A DNA stretch of 64,000 nt from Mycobacterium sp. SMC-4 (GCF_025263265.1 NZ_CP079872.1:1-64000), one strand, 5' to 3'. Counted from the first letter of the stretch, positions 46,899-55,830 are shown. Program-made: numbers and translations. Notes: generated by a model not told the origin, from the letters alone.

Positions 46899-48290
46899 TC
46901 AGTCAGCGGTGGGCGCCGAGGTAGGCGACCCCGTCTTGCCAGCTGCGGCAGTCGGATCGAACCATCCCAAGAAATCAGGGCCAGAACTCACACTCTCCAA
47001 CGGTTGCACCTGCCCGGACACCAACACCTTGCCGCTGCCCAACGCCATCACCATGTGGTCCTTCCACATGCCCACATCACCGGCCTTGAGCTGGGTGGGC
47101 GGGACCGGTTCGGTCACCGGCGTGCCCGCCGGCGGCAACGCCACACCAGCGGCCTGCTGCCATGCCTCAGCCACCGGGGTGCCGTTGAGGGCCGCCCGCA
47201 CCGCCGCCGCACCTTGCGCTGTGCGAGCTTCGGTCACCGATTCATCAGGCAACTGCACATCGGTGGACTTGGCCGGCGGCTCCAGCGTCTCGGCTTGCTG
47301 CCCCGACTGGTCTGCAGCAGCGGCCTGAGTCTGCGCCGCTTCATCGTCCTCAGCCGCTGCGGCATCGCCCGCGTCCTCGGCAGCCGCATCACCATCAGGA
47401 CCGCCGTGCTCATCCTTGAGTTCGGGACCCTCGGCATCGTCTGGGCCATGAGCGTCGTCGTCTTTGAGCTCCAGCGGTTCCACCGGCTCCTGCTCACCAA
47501 GACCAGACAAACCCGCCGCCAACGGCTCAATCAGGCCCGACGGCAACCCACCGCCACCGAAACCGGGGAGCCCACCCCCGCCGCCACCAAAGCCAGGTAA
47601 GCCGCCGCCCAGCGGCATGCCGCCGCCCATCGGCATACCCATGCCCAGACCCGGTTGACCAAGTATCCCCGCTGGCGTCGTCGCGGCTTCCTCAGCGGAA
47701 TCATCTTCTACCGCAGCATCATTGCCGCTCGCGGCGCCGTGATCGTGCGAGCCTCCCCCATCGACAGGGGTGCCCACACCGCCGTAGTTATTGCCATTCT
47801 GTTCAGCCTCAGCAGCCTTGTCCTCGGAATCCGCAGCGGCCTTCTCGATGATGTCCTTGGCCTCCTCAAGGCGTGTCTTGATGAACTCCATCAACGCCTT
47901 CTGGCCCTCCACGGTGTACAGCGAACCGTCGGCCTTCATCTCGGTGATCTTGGCGTTCACATCGGCGCGAATATCCTCAAGCTCCTTGCGCCCGGCCTCC
48001 CCGGCAGCGGCCACGTCTTCAACGCTGATCCCGGCGTTGTCGAGTTCGACCAACTGCTCCAGCATCTCGCCCATCCGCCGGGCTTCCTCTTTGGCGGCCT
48101 CGGCCGCCGGCCCTTCGGCCTCCGCTGGCGGCGCTGGCGGAGGCGGCGGGCTATCAGCCCCGCCCGACTGTCCTGGTCCCGAGGAAGCCGGCAACGACGG
48201 CACCGTCAGCAACGGACCGAGCCGGATGATTCCACCGATGGCGTTCGAGATAACCGTCTCGACGGCTTTGCCGACAATGTCCCACGACAT
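46899..48290 (-). CDS. Third, diverged member of the modular ESX-linked family
   Basis: 463 residues from ATG 48290 with GGAG upstream. The helical N-terminal domain is acidic and diverged, but the pattern is kept (TVEGQKALMEFIKTRLEEAKDIIEKA compares with TPEGKRALIAAIKTRLEETRG). It is followed by the same Gly/Met linker (GMPMGGGMPLGGGLPG), an acidic repeat region, and a C-terminal domain (LKAGDVGMWKDHMVMALGSGKVLVSGQ) that resembles the second half of NlpC/P60-like domains, without a visible catalytic Cys. Confidence 0.65.
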   Translation of the reverse strand: MSWDIVGKAVETVISNAIGGIIRLGPLLTVPSLPASSGPGQSGGADSPPPPPAPPAEAEGPAAEAAKEEARRMGEMLEQLVELDNAGISVEDVAAAGEAGRKELEDIRADVNAKITEMKADGSLYTVEGQKALMEFIKTRLEEAKDIIEKAAADSEDKAAEAEQNGNNYGGVGTPVDGGGSHDHGAASGNDAAVEDDSAEEAATTPAGILGQPGLGMGMPMGGGMPLGGGLPGFGGGGGGLPGFGGGGLPSGLIEPLAAGLSGLGEQEPVEPLELKDDDAHGPDDAEGPELKDEHGGPDGDAAAEDAGDAAAAEDDEAAQTQAAAADQSGQQAETLEPPAKSTDVQLPDESVTEARTAQGAAAVRAALNGTPVAEAWQQAAGVALPPAGTPVTEPVPPTQLKAGDVGMWKDHMVMALGSGKVLVSGQVQPLESVSSGPDFLGWFDPTAAAGKTGSPTSAPTAD

Positions 48291-48307
48291 GCAACTACTC
48301 CTCGTAG

Positions 48308-48601
48308 CTAGAAGGCCAATGCACGCTCGGCGGCAGCTACCGCGTCAAGCGTCGGATACGTCCCCTCGATACCCAGGTTGGCCAGGTAGCGATCGTGTGC
48401 CACCGCGGCCACCTTGCGGACCCGGTTATTCAGCGTCACCGCATCCCAATTGCGTGCCTCGGGCTTCAAAACCACGCCACACACGAACCCAAGTGCGTTA
48501 ACTTGCACAAACACGGTGCGCTTCGCCGAGATCGCCGTTGCTGCAACCCGCGCGGCGAGATCGTCGACCGTCTCAGCTCCTGACGCCTGTTGCTCAGTCA
48601 C
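48308..48601 (-). CDS. Small ESX-associated protein, EspD/DUF2694-like (tentative)
   Basis: 97 residues from GTG 48601 with GGAAGGGGAACC upstream. The core KRTVFVQVNALGFVCGVVL...LNNRVRKVAAVAHDRYLA has the pattern of short ESX-linked cytosolic proteins related to EspD. It is the first gene of the block leading to eccB and follows a 424-base promoter region. Confidence 0.5.
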   Translation of the reverse strand: MTEQQASGAETVDDLAARVAATAISAKRTVFVQVNALGFVCGVVLKPEARNWDAVTLNNRVRKVAAVAHDRYLANLGIEGTYPTLDAVAAAERALAF

Positions 48602-49025
48602 GGTTCCCCTTCCACACCGACACCCAAGTCACCCGACCCGCGTGTTGATAGACACAATATACATGATGAGTCAGTCCGTGGCGCACTTCGTGAACACTTC
48701 AGGCAATTTGCTGCGGGTTTGGTGTGGTTAGAGGGTCTCAGATCCGGTGTCACCTTCTCATCCGCGCTGTCATTTCATGCTCGGATGTGGCGTTTGCCCA
48801 GTTCAGGGGCCGCAGCCTTTGGTACTGCCTCGAGGAAACGACCCGACTCCGCGACGGAATCCGCATGACAGCACTTGAGGCACATCCACGCAGTCCTGGC
48901 CACGACGTCGCGAAGTGACGCCCAGCCCGAGCACCTACTGGGTGGCGGGTGCGCTGGGGAAGTACACCGTCCTCGCAGCGTGCCAGTACCCCCTCGGCCG
49001 CAATCGGCCATCTCTGGGAACGGGC
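48602..49025. other. Intergenic region with candidate promoter sites
   Basis: 424 bases between two minus-strand ESX genes. It holds AATATACATGATGAGTCAGT (48656-48675) and TTCGTGAACACTT (48687-48699), both of which recur upstream of other ESX genes. The rest, 48.72-49.02 kb, shows no gene I can support. Confidence 0.45.
48656..48675 (-). promoter_or_regulatory. Candidate ESX promoter or regulator site
   Basis: On the plus strand AATATACATgatgAGTCAGT closely matches AATACACATttAGTCAGT at 38789-38806 upstream of pe. Both lie 36-74 bases upstream of minus-strand ESX gene starts. Confidence 0.4.
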
Positions 49026-51383
49026 TCACCTCTGCTGCTGGGGCGGTGCCAACACGGCATCGACAACGTGGCCGAAGCCGGCGATCTTCGCGCAGTACAC
49101 GATGTCGGGGAGCGACGGGGGTTGCTCCCGCCAACACCGGAGTAATTCGATCATCAGACCTGCGCGGTAGAAGTGCGCGTAGACCTGGCGTGAAGCCTGC
49201 GATACCTCCGAATCGTCAGCGTCGAGTACCGCCCCGGCCATACTCGGGTGCAAAACCGCTGAGTTGTGGCGCTGCAGCACGTTGTGATGATGGGCATCCC
49301 AGTCCACGGCTGTCCTACTGCGCAACGGCTCCAACACATGATCGACGTCGTACTGCTCGATCAACCGGACCTGGCCGTGCACGCCCGTCATTGGACTGTG
49401 AGTCGCGGCCGCGGCAGCCAAGACGCCCTCGGTGATCGTCCCGGCAGCCTGCAAACCCAGCCCCTGCTGGAGCACGGTTTGCACCTTCTGCCAGGCCGGC
49501 ACATCCACCGTCATCAACCGATGCACGTAACCGCCGCCGACGCCCGGAGCTTCTCCCGGAGTATGCAGAATGTCCACGGCACGAACAGTCTCGAATTCCG
49601 GCCAGCCCGCCGGACGGGCAACTCCCAACTCCGTCGTCACCAATGCAGACCAACGTGCGCCCGGAACGTGCCGAGACAGTTCCTCGGCGTGAGCCGCCAA
49701 CACCGCCGTCGGCTGCTCAACCCCCATGAACCGGCTCGCCCAGCTCTGCGGCAACAACTCATCAAAGACCGCCAGATGCGCCGAGTTGGGAATGAAGACT
49801 CCCGGCGGCACATACGCGCCGCCCCCTGCACTCGATGCAATTGACACCGAAGGCCCCGACGGCAGGTGCACCACCGACACTGCCCACTGCACGAAACCGC
49901 CATTGAGCAAGTCCTCACGGACTTCAGTGCCGCGCACCAATCCGTCCAAAACCCGTCGCGCCAGCACCAATTCAGCGCTGGGCTCCGCTTCCGGCAAGAC
50001 TGCGCCAACACCTGCCCCGGAACTGCCAGCCACCAGCGGCGCCCCGCCACCACCACCCTGCTGAGACGGCTGGGCGACCGGCGGCGGCGCAGACTGAGCG
50101 GCAGACGGCACCGTGCCCGCGCCAGCCGGCGGCACCGCCGCACCGCCCCCGCCGGGTGGCACGTAGGGAGCCAACCCGCCGCCGCCACCGGCCGGTGGCA
50201 CCATCGGTGCCATGCCGCCACCACCACCGCCTACATGAGGTGGAGCGCTCGGTGCAGGCGCCGTCGTCGCCTGAGCGGGAACCACCGGACCCTGCGGGCC
50301 TGGCGCCCCAACAGAAGCCACCGAAGGATGCTGCGCAGCGAATTTCTCCAACGGTGGAGTTGAGGTCGGAGAGACAGCACCGGAGGCACCCATACCTGAT
50401 GCCAGACCCGACTGAAAGCTGCTCGCAGCACTCGACAACGGACTACTACTGCTAAATGCCTCCGACATCGACGACGCCGGAGCCGTCGCCGCATCCTTCA
50501 ACGAATTCCCGCCTAGCGCGTTCAGGCCCGACGGCATCTGCGGCGGCCGTATCGCGCCCAGGCCGCTCCCCGCAGACGATGCTCCCGAGGTCGGCATGCC
50601 GGGTGAACCGGTCGTCGGTGCACCTAAAACGGGCGACATTGCAGCTACTGCGGGATCGGGAACAGTTTGAGCAGGAGCCTCCGTTATGGGCGCATCAGCT
50701 TGCCCAGTGCTCTCTATGTCGGGTGTGCTCCCGTCCAGCATTGACGCCTCAGAGATGTTCTTATCCACTTGCCCTGACGCGGATTCGTCTGGCGTGTTTG
50801 CCTTCTCCTCGGCACCCGTGTCTTCCTTTTCGGTAGTTCGTTCGTCCTTTTGGGTCTTGTGATCGACTGGAGTGGCTGAGCCATCTTCTACGGGTCCGGG
50901 CAAGGGGGCCGGTGCGCTGGCGATGTCTCCGAGTGCGGTGCTGAAGACGGTCGCGGCCTCTGCTTTGTACGGAGCAACAGAAAACGCCGCCTTGCTCTTT
51001 TGTGCGCTCTCCCAGGCTTCTTGGGCAGCATCACCGATGCGTGCGAGGTCCATTTTGAGGCCGACCACGGTGCTCTTGTAGGACTCGGCGGTGACGGCTG
51101 TGGACTCAAGTTGGTCAGAGGCGTCGTAGGCGTGGTTGCGCATCTTCTTGAGACGTTGAACCCGCGCGATGCCACTTTGCCCTTCTAAGAGGTCGGGGCT
51201 ATTGGTGACCTTCTGGTGCAGGGTCTCACCGTAGGTGGAAAAGCGTGTAGCGGCGGCCCGTTGTTCCTCGGCGACGTCCTGAATGGACGTCTCGCTGATG
51301 TCAGGCCAATACTCACCGATCGCCATCTCAGCGGCGGCCCCGGTCGGCCGCTGAAGGTCTCCTGGATTTCCTACTGCAGCCAC
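49026..51383 (-). CDS. Large ESX-associated protein, EspK/EspA-like
   Basis: 785 residues from GTG 51383; ATG at residue 20 (MAIGEYWPDISE) is an alternative. The N-terminal 130 residues are helical like EspA/WXG-type substrates. A long Pro/Gly/Ala-rich middle (about 150-480) and a folded C-terminal domain (about 480-785, with VLARRVLDGLVRGTEVREDLL and CWREQPPSLPDIVYCAKIAG) follow. The layout recalls EspK. Probably an ESX substrate or chaperone acting on EspB-like protein. Confidence 0.6.
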   Translation of the reverse strand: MAAVGNPGDLQRPTGAAAEMAIGEYWPDISETSIQDVAEEQRAAATRFSTYGETLHQKVTNSPDLLEGQSGIARVQRLKKMRNHAYDASDQLESTAVTAESYKSTVVGLKMDLARIGDAAQEAWESAQKSKAAFSVAPYKAEAATVFSTALGDIASAPAPLPGPVEDGSATPVDHKTQKDERTTEKEDTGAEEKANTPDESASGQVDKNISEASMLDGSTPDIESTGQADAPITEAPAQTVPDPAVAAMSPVLGAPTTGSPGMPTSGASSAGSGLGAIRPPQMPSGLNALGGNSLKDAATAPASSMSEAFSSSSPLSSAASSFQSGLASGMGASGAVSPTSTPPLEKFAAQHPSVASVGAPGPQGPVVPAQATTAPAPSAPPHVGGGGGGMAPMVPPAGGGGGLAPYVPPGGGGAAVPPAGAGTVPSAAQSAPPPVAQPSQQGGGGGAPLVAGSSGAGVGAVLPEAEPSAELVLARRVLDGLVRGTEVREDLLNGGFVQWAVSVVHLPSGPSVSIASSAGGGAYVPPGVFIPNSAHLAVFDELLPQSWASRFMGVEQPTAVLAAHAEELSRHVPGARWSALVTTELGVARPAGWPEFETVRAVDILHTPGEAPGVGGGYVHRLMTVDVPAWQKVQTVLQQGLGLQAAGTITEGVLAAAAATHSPMTGVHGQVRLIEQYDVDHVLEPLRSRTAVDWDAHHHNVLQRHNSAVLHPSMAGAVLDADDSEVSQASRQVYAHFYRAGLMIELLRCWREQPPSLPDIVYCAKIAGFGHVVDAVLAPPQQQR

Positions 51384-51402
51384 GTCGTCTCCGCGCTACC
51401 CG

Positions 51403-52005
51403 TCATCCTGCGCCGAGCTCGCAGACTTCCCAGGCCCGGTCATATGCGGCCTGTGCGGCCTGCCTATCGTCGTCAGGGGGCTCGGCTAGACCCCTTTCCC
51501 TGACACCGCCGAAGACTGCCATACGGGCGTAGTAGGCGGACACAACATCTGAAATTGCTTGCCGCACCGGCTGGCTCGCCCCTGCGTATTCCTCTAACGA
51601 CGCCTGCAAAGCAGCCGCCGCAGGCAGAATGTCCATCGCATTGTCGTACGGCTTTGGAATCGCACTGTTGACGATGGCGTAGCGTGTGCACAGCGCGACG
51701 TCTTGGGCGTGACCACTGGCGCCAGTATCTGTCGCAGTGCCCGGAGTCGGAGCGGGCGGTGCCGCCATGGAAGTATCCGGCGCGGATGAGTTGGCGACGA
51801 CCGTTCCCACCGCGGCACCAATCCCAGCGGAGAGCAGTGCGGTAGCGGCTATGGCAGCAATGAGTACACCGCGTCGCTGTGCTGGTGGTGGAGGGGCGAC
51901 TCCGTATGAGGGGAGCGGTTGGTAGTGCGTCCCTTCAACGGCGGGCTGGTAGCCCGACCCGTATGCTGGCCCCCCGCCGGGCCCGGTGGTGATGGGGTGG
52001 CTCAT
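51403..52005 (-). CDS. Single-helix membrane protein
   Basis: 200 residues from ATG 52005 with AGGAGA upstream. A Pro/Gly/Tyr-rich cytoplasmic N-terminus (about 1-45), one membrane helix (46-70), and an Ala-rich helical external domain with two Cys (ALCTRYAIVN; WEVCELG). Similar small membrane proteins occur in ESX loci. Function unknown. Confidence 0.6.
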   Translation of the reverse strand: MSHPITTGPGGGPAYGSGYQPAVEGTHYQPLPSYGVAPPPPAQRRGVLIAAIAATALLSAGIGAAVGTVVANSSAPDTSMAAPPAPTPGTATDTGASGHAQDVALCTRYAIVNSAIPKPYDNAMDILPAAAALQASLEEYAGASQPVRQAISDVVSAYYARMAVFGGVRERGLAEPPDDDRQAAQAAYDRAWEVCELGAG

Positions 52006-52076
52006 CGTTATCTCCTGGGTCTGGGGTGTGGTCTAGAGCCTACTGCTGGAGCGCGACACCCTGGCTGAAACGCCGC

Positions 52077-52445
52077 TCATACCGAATAGACGGGAGGGCC
52101 GGCCACGGAGGCAGCGATATCGGCGCCGTTCTGTTCATCCTGGGCCTCCGTCGTTGCAGCACAGGTCGAGTCGGTGGCCGCGGTCTGGCTCGCGAGCTCC
52201 GCGGCCTGGCTTTCCCAGAGAGCCCGTTGGGCCGGCCAGGGACTCATGGCTGCAGTGATGGCCACGCACACCGCGTTAGGCGCGACACCGGAGGCCGTAG
52301 CCGCCGCCCCGACCATCGTGCCTGCTGTGGAGGCGACAACGCTGGCGGCTTCGGCAACGGTATTCGCACCGTCAGCGGCCAGTTGCTGCGGCTTCACCTC
52401 GATGTTGTCGGCTGACTGGCCCGAGGAGGAAGGTACTGCTGGCAT
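52077..52445 (-). CDS. Small helical protein, EspC-like (tentative)
   Basis: 122 residues from ATG 52445 with CGGAGACA upstream. The start of the fold, NIEVKPQQLAADGANTVAEAASVV, resembles the EspC/DUF2580 pattern of a short beta start and a long helix. One Trp (SPWPAQ) and two Cys. Probable ESX substrate, 2 bases after the EspL-like gene. Confidence 0.5.
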   Translation of the reverse strand: MPAVPSSSGQSADNIEVKPQQLAADGANTVAEAASVVASTAGTMVGAAATASGVAPNAVCVAITAAMSPWPAQRALWESQAAELASQTAATDSTCAATTEAQDEQNGADIAASVAGPPVYSV

Positions 52446-52447
52446 TT

Positions 52448-52843
52448 CTATTGTCTCCGTTCGCTGTTCGGGCTCTTGAGCGCCTTGGCGAGTTGGTCGG
52501 CCACGGGGTGCTTGAGCAGTTCCGGTGAGGCGATCTTGGCGCATTCGGCGAACAGTTTTTCGGAGATGGCGTCGATGCCGTCAGCGGCCCGGCGAGCGTT
52601 AGAGGCCAGTGCGTCGCTGATCTGCTCGTTGAGTTCCTGGATGGTCAGTTCTTGTTGGAGCCCTTCGCGAACATCGAGGTCGATGAGACGGCCTCGGGAG
52701 TCGTGGACGACGATGATGTCGTCATCGTCGCCGGTGCTGGACAGGAACGCGTCAGTTTCTTCGTCCCATGCATAGATCGCGTCGAGCATCTTGTTCAGCG
52801 GTGCTAATGCCGCTTCAGCGGCCTGATTAATCGGTGTCGCCAT
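52448..52843 (-). CDS. EspL/YbaB-like protein
   Basis: 131 residues from ATG 52843 with AGGAGGA upstream; it overlaps the EspB-like gene by 17 bases. The pattern IIVVHDSRGRLIDLDVREGLQQELTIQELNEQI then a long helix fits the YbaB/EbfC fold, to which EspL of ESX-1 belongs. Likely a cytosolic helper that stabilises Esp substrates. Confidence 0.6.
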   Translation of the reverse strand: MATPINQAAEAALAPLNKMLDAIYAWDEETDAFLSSTGDDDDIIVVHDSRGRLIDLDVREGLQQELTIQELNEQISDALASNARRAADGIDAISEKLFAECAKIASPELLKHPVADQLAKALKSPNSERRQ

Positions 52844-54587
52844 CGGTCTCCTCCTGAGTCTTGGTCGACTTCCGCCGCCCAGGACGCTTCCGCACTTGTT
52901 CCAACTCCCCGAACACCGGTTCAGTGTTGACGTGTTCGCGATGTACGACACGCTTGTCGGGGTGCAGGTCTGTATCTCGCTCGCCAGAGTTGTTGGCGCC
53001 CATGCCGCCCATCATCGGCGGGATCATGCCGCCCATCGGCCCGCCAACGCGGCCTGTCGCCGCTGCTCCTGCTGAGGGGGGCGGGGCGGTGGCAGCGGGG
53101 GCAGGAACGCCTGCACCGGGTGCCGCGGCCGACACTGAGCTTGACGGACCGCCGGCGGGCAGCCCGCCCGCGCCACCTCCCCCGCCGCTGCTGGCCGGCG
53201 TCGTGCCCCATTCGTCGGGGCTGAGATCATCAAAGCCCATGTCCTGCGGGGTCCCCATGTCTGTGCCACCGGTACCAGGGAGGCCTCCCATGCCCGGAAT
53301 ACTTGAAAGTCCTGACAGCGCCGATAACGGGGACCCTCCCCCGCCGCCGGGCATCATGCCCGACGCCGCTTGTCCCACCGTGCCCAGGATGCTGCCCAGG
53401 ACCGCACCGGCGGTCCCGGCGGTGGCATCGGAAGCCGGCGCCATCGCGCGGCTAGCCGCGGCCGGATCGCTGGGAGATGCACCGTCCAGGGCGGCGACTT
53501 CTCCTGGTGAGGGCGCAGACGAATCGGTTTCGGCGTTCATGGCCGAGTCGCCGTCGGTCCCTGCCTTGTTGGCCGCGGGACCTTCCGTGATCTTCTCGAT
53601 CTGTTCTGGCTGGTCGTCCTGCTGCTGATCGTCGGCTTCGTCAGTGGACTCTTTGGGCTGCTCGGGGTTTTCGCCCCCCGGTGCTTCTCCAACGATCGGC
53701 GGTGGTGCGGGCGGTGGCGCGGGAACGGTGCCCGTATCGACATTGGCTGCCGTGGCATAGCTGGTCTGTGCGGCCAGGGCTTCAGCCTGCGCTGTGGACA
53801 TGTTGGTCTTCGCGATGACCAACGGTTCACTGACGGTTCCAGCGCTGGCATTGAACTTTTGCAGGGCTGCCTGGTACTCGCGGCGCAGTGTCTGAAATGT
53901 CTCCGGTGTCGGTGTCGCGGTCCTGGCGTTATCGACGGTGTTCGCCGCCGAGTCTGCCGATGTAGCCAGCGTTTTGGCGTAGCTTGCCGCATCGGTCAGC
54001 CACGACGCATGAGTAGCGAGATTGCGCCCGGCCGGTTGATCCCCGTTGTTCCAGTTCGCATCGACACCTCGTGCGGCCCGTTCGGTTTCGCCGGCTTGCT
54101 TCTCTAACTCGCTTGCGGCGGTGCGGAACTGGGTGGCCAACGTTCGTAGTGGCTCCGAGCCCGGGCCGCCATGGATGAATGACGCCCATGTTTCTGCTGG
54201 CATCGCTGCCGGAACCGCAGGCACCGCAGGAGCCACCGGAAGCGGTGGTGTTTGTGTACCGGCGGTGGGAAGCACGGGAGCTGGCGAGGATTGCGGTGCC
54301 TGCCCATAGCTGGCAATCACCGCGGCGGCCTCGGAGTCGCCTTGATCTAGCCCCACACCGGTCGCCGAGACTGCCAGCCCGCCGGCCACCCGGTGTGCCA
54401 CCGACTGGGCGACGAGCAACTCCAACGTTGTGGCCCACGCAGTAAACGAGGCGGCCACCGCCGTCGACACTTCGTCGGGGGCTGCTGGCTGGCAGCCCGT
54501 GCACGACGGAGGATGGCTGGCCGCGTCATCGGCCAGGTCGCGGCCGTGGGCAACCAGGGCGGTGGGATCGAACGAAATGTCAACCAT
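52827..54587 (-). CDS. EspB-like secreted ESX substrate
   Basis: 586 residues from ATG 54587. A short N-terminal helical unit (about 1-95) and a second helical unit (about 135-265) with a WNNG turn (about 175) mimic the fused PE/PPE-like fold of EspB. The C-terminal half is acidic, then Gly/Pro-rich, and ends in a basic tail (RKRPGRRKST). Four genes around it (two EspC-like, EspL-like, EspK-like) resemble the ESX-1 accessory set. Confidence 0.6.
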   Translation of the reverse strand: MVDISFDPTALVAHGRDLADDAASHPPSCTGCQPAAPDEVSTAVAASFTAWATTLELLVAQSVAHRVAGGLAVSATGVGLDQGDSEAAAVIASYGQAPQSSPAPVLPTAGTQTPPLPVAPAVPAVPAAMPAETWASFIHGGPGSEPLRTLATQFRTAASELEKQAGETERAARGVDANWNNGDQPAGRNLATHASWLTDAASYAKTLATSADSAANTVDNARTATPTPETFQTLRREYQAALQKFNASAGTVSEPLVIAKTNMSTAQAEALAAQTSYATAANVDTGTVPAPPPAPPPIVGEAPGGENPEQPKESTDEADDQQQDDQPEQIEKITEGPAANKAGTDGDSAMNAETDSSAPSPGEVAALDGASPSDPAAASRAMAPASDATAGTAGAVLGSILGTVGQAASGMMPGGGGGSPLSALSGLSSIPGMGGLPGTGGTDMGTPQDMGFDDLSPDEWGTTPASSGGGGGAGGLPAGGPSSSVSAAAPGAGVPAPAATAPPPSAGAAATGRVGGPMGGMIPPMMGGMGANNSGERDTDLHPDKRVVHREHVNTEPVFGELEQVRKRPGRRKSTKTQEETDGDTD

Positions 54588-54636
54588 GTCAACCCTGTCC
54601 CGCGTCCGTCACCACGCCGATACCCAATGCACGATG

Positions 54637-54957
54637 TCAGATTTGTACTGCTGCGTCGATAGCGCGGGCGGTGTCGTCGTCGGCCATCTCAAACCCACTG
54701 CGGTGGTTGCGCAACTTCTGCGCGTGAGCGCGGTATTGAGCGATGACCCGCTCGTAGCCGAGGGCACGCTCGGTCGTCTCGAACGCCTTGGCCTGAATGA
54801 ACGCCGCATAGATCGGCCCCAACTGGGTGCTCAGTTGCGCCATATCGGGTTGGGTCGAGGCCACGTACTGCTCCAACTCCTCGGCGTAGCGGTCGTAGCG
54901 GTCAGCCAGCGCTGCCGCAGCCTGGGGGTCCAAGCTGATCTTCTGGGTGCTGCTCAT
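54637..54957 (-). CDS. EspC-like small helical protein
   Basis: 106 residues from ATG 54957 with AGGAGA upstream. ISLDPQAAAALADRYDRYAEELEQYV starts a long helical hairpin as in EspC/DUF2580 proteins. First gene of the ESX run and therefore next to the main upstream promoter region. Probably co-secreted. Confidence 0.6.
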   Translation of the reverse strand: MSSTQKISLDPQAAAALADRYDRYAEELEQYVASTQPDMAQLSTQLGPIYAAFIQAKAFETTERALGYERVIAQYRAHAQKLRNHRSGFEMADDDTARAIDAAVQI

Positions 54958-54994
54958 CGCTTCGCCTCTCCTGAACCGTGCGTGTATGTGCTTA

Positions 54995-55007
54995 AAGTGT
55001 TCACGAA
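54995..55007 (-). promoter_or_regulatory. Motif TTCGTGAACACTT upstream of first ESX gene
   Basis: Read on the minus strand, 38 bases upstream of the start at 54957. The same 13 bases occur on the plus strand at 48687-48699 in another ESX intergenic gap. Confidence 0.35.
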
Positions 55008-55054
55008 CTGCTCTATTGTGTACTGTACGTCCCATCGGACGCAAGGAACCACGT

Positions 55055-55087
55055 GAGAAGTTCTTACAGCGCGAGAAGTAACTACAG
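55055..55087. repeat. Iteron-like direct repeat, 18-base period
   Basis: GAGAAGTTCTTACAG (55055-55069) and GAGAAGTAACTACAG (55073-55087) differ at two or three positions and are spaced by 18 bases, the spacing expected for protein binding on one DNA face. Confidence 0.4.
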
Positions 55088-55163
55088 GGTATGTCGCCTT
55101 CGGATCGAAAGGGCGTTCAAGCATCCAAATGCCACATCTCCAGCGCAGGACCTACAAACGAAA

Positions 55164-55193
55164 CTGGGCGCAGGGCAGCTGGGCGCAGGGCAG
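55164..55193. repeat. Perfect tandem 15-base repeat
   Basis: CTGGGCGCAGGGCAG occurs twice without gap in the candidate origin region. Confidence 0.8.
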
Positions 55194-55586
55194 AGAGCCC
55201 GCCCGGACAGCGATCACAGGCTCGCCCACCGCGACCGGCGGATCAGAGCTTCGTCGGGCCTGTGGTGGCGGAGGTACGGGACGTGTCCGATGTGCTAACC
55301 CGGGACGCGCATCCCGGCAGGTCACACGGGACGTCAGTGCGCTGCTCGGAACTCGACTCGCTGTGTCAGCTGACGACCCGCGGCTTAGCTGCCAGACACC
55401 GCCGACGTCACACGTTTCCAGGCGTACCCGCGCGGTGAAATTCGGGCCGCAGGGCCGCCCCGCAGCTTGTTTGTTGCCGTCGGCTGACACGACGCGCAGG
55501 AGCCTGCAAAGCCGGGCGAGGAACTGGAAGGAAGGCCATTGATGGGCATCCGCTCGACAAACAAGGGGCATGACCAGCGTGTCTGA

Positions 55587-55599
55587 CCGGTTTAACCGG
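55587..55599. promoter_or_regulatory. 13-base palindrome
   Basis: CCGGTTTAACCGG, symmetric about the central T, in the rep-upstream region. May be an operator or Rep site. Confidence 0.35.
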
Positions 55600-55712
55600 C
55601 ATCTCGTGACAAACTCGGCGTCAACACGAGCGTAAGGAGACAGACCTAGCACTTCACTGACGCGTCAGGCGCTGCACCGCAGCCTACGACGAAGCAGGGT
55701 CAGAAACCGGAA

Positions 55713-55830
55713 ATCCCCGCCGAAGCGGGGATATCCGAACCTGAACTGAAGCGCCAACTTCCGTTCAGAGACCCGTAACAACCGAATTGCCTGAGACCGA
55801 TTTTGGGGCCAGCCACGCAAGGCTGGCTCC
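55713..55830 (+). promoter_or_regulatory. Three consecutive hairpins upstream of rep
   Basis: Hairpin 1: ATCCCCGC/GCGGGGAT around CGAA (55713-55732). Hairpin 2: CTGAAC-T-GAAG / CTTC-C-GTTCAG around CGCCAA (55741-55768). Hairpin 3: GCCAGCC/GGCTGGC around ACGCAA, with further outer pairs (55805-55830). They sit 93 bases upstream of the rep start. This suggests a structured leader or antisense-RNA copy-number control. Confidence 0.55.

Noticed and set aside
48775..49137. 120-codon minus-strand frame before the EspD-like gene
   Set aside because: Overlaps the end of the EspK-like gene in another frame and has no protein-like composition.
55129..55542. 137-codon frame in the origin region
   Set aside because: Arg/Gly-rich composition typical of GC-rich non-coding DNA, and no start signal.
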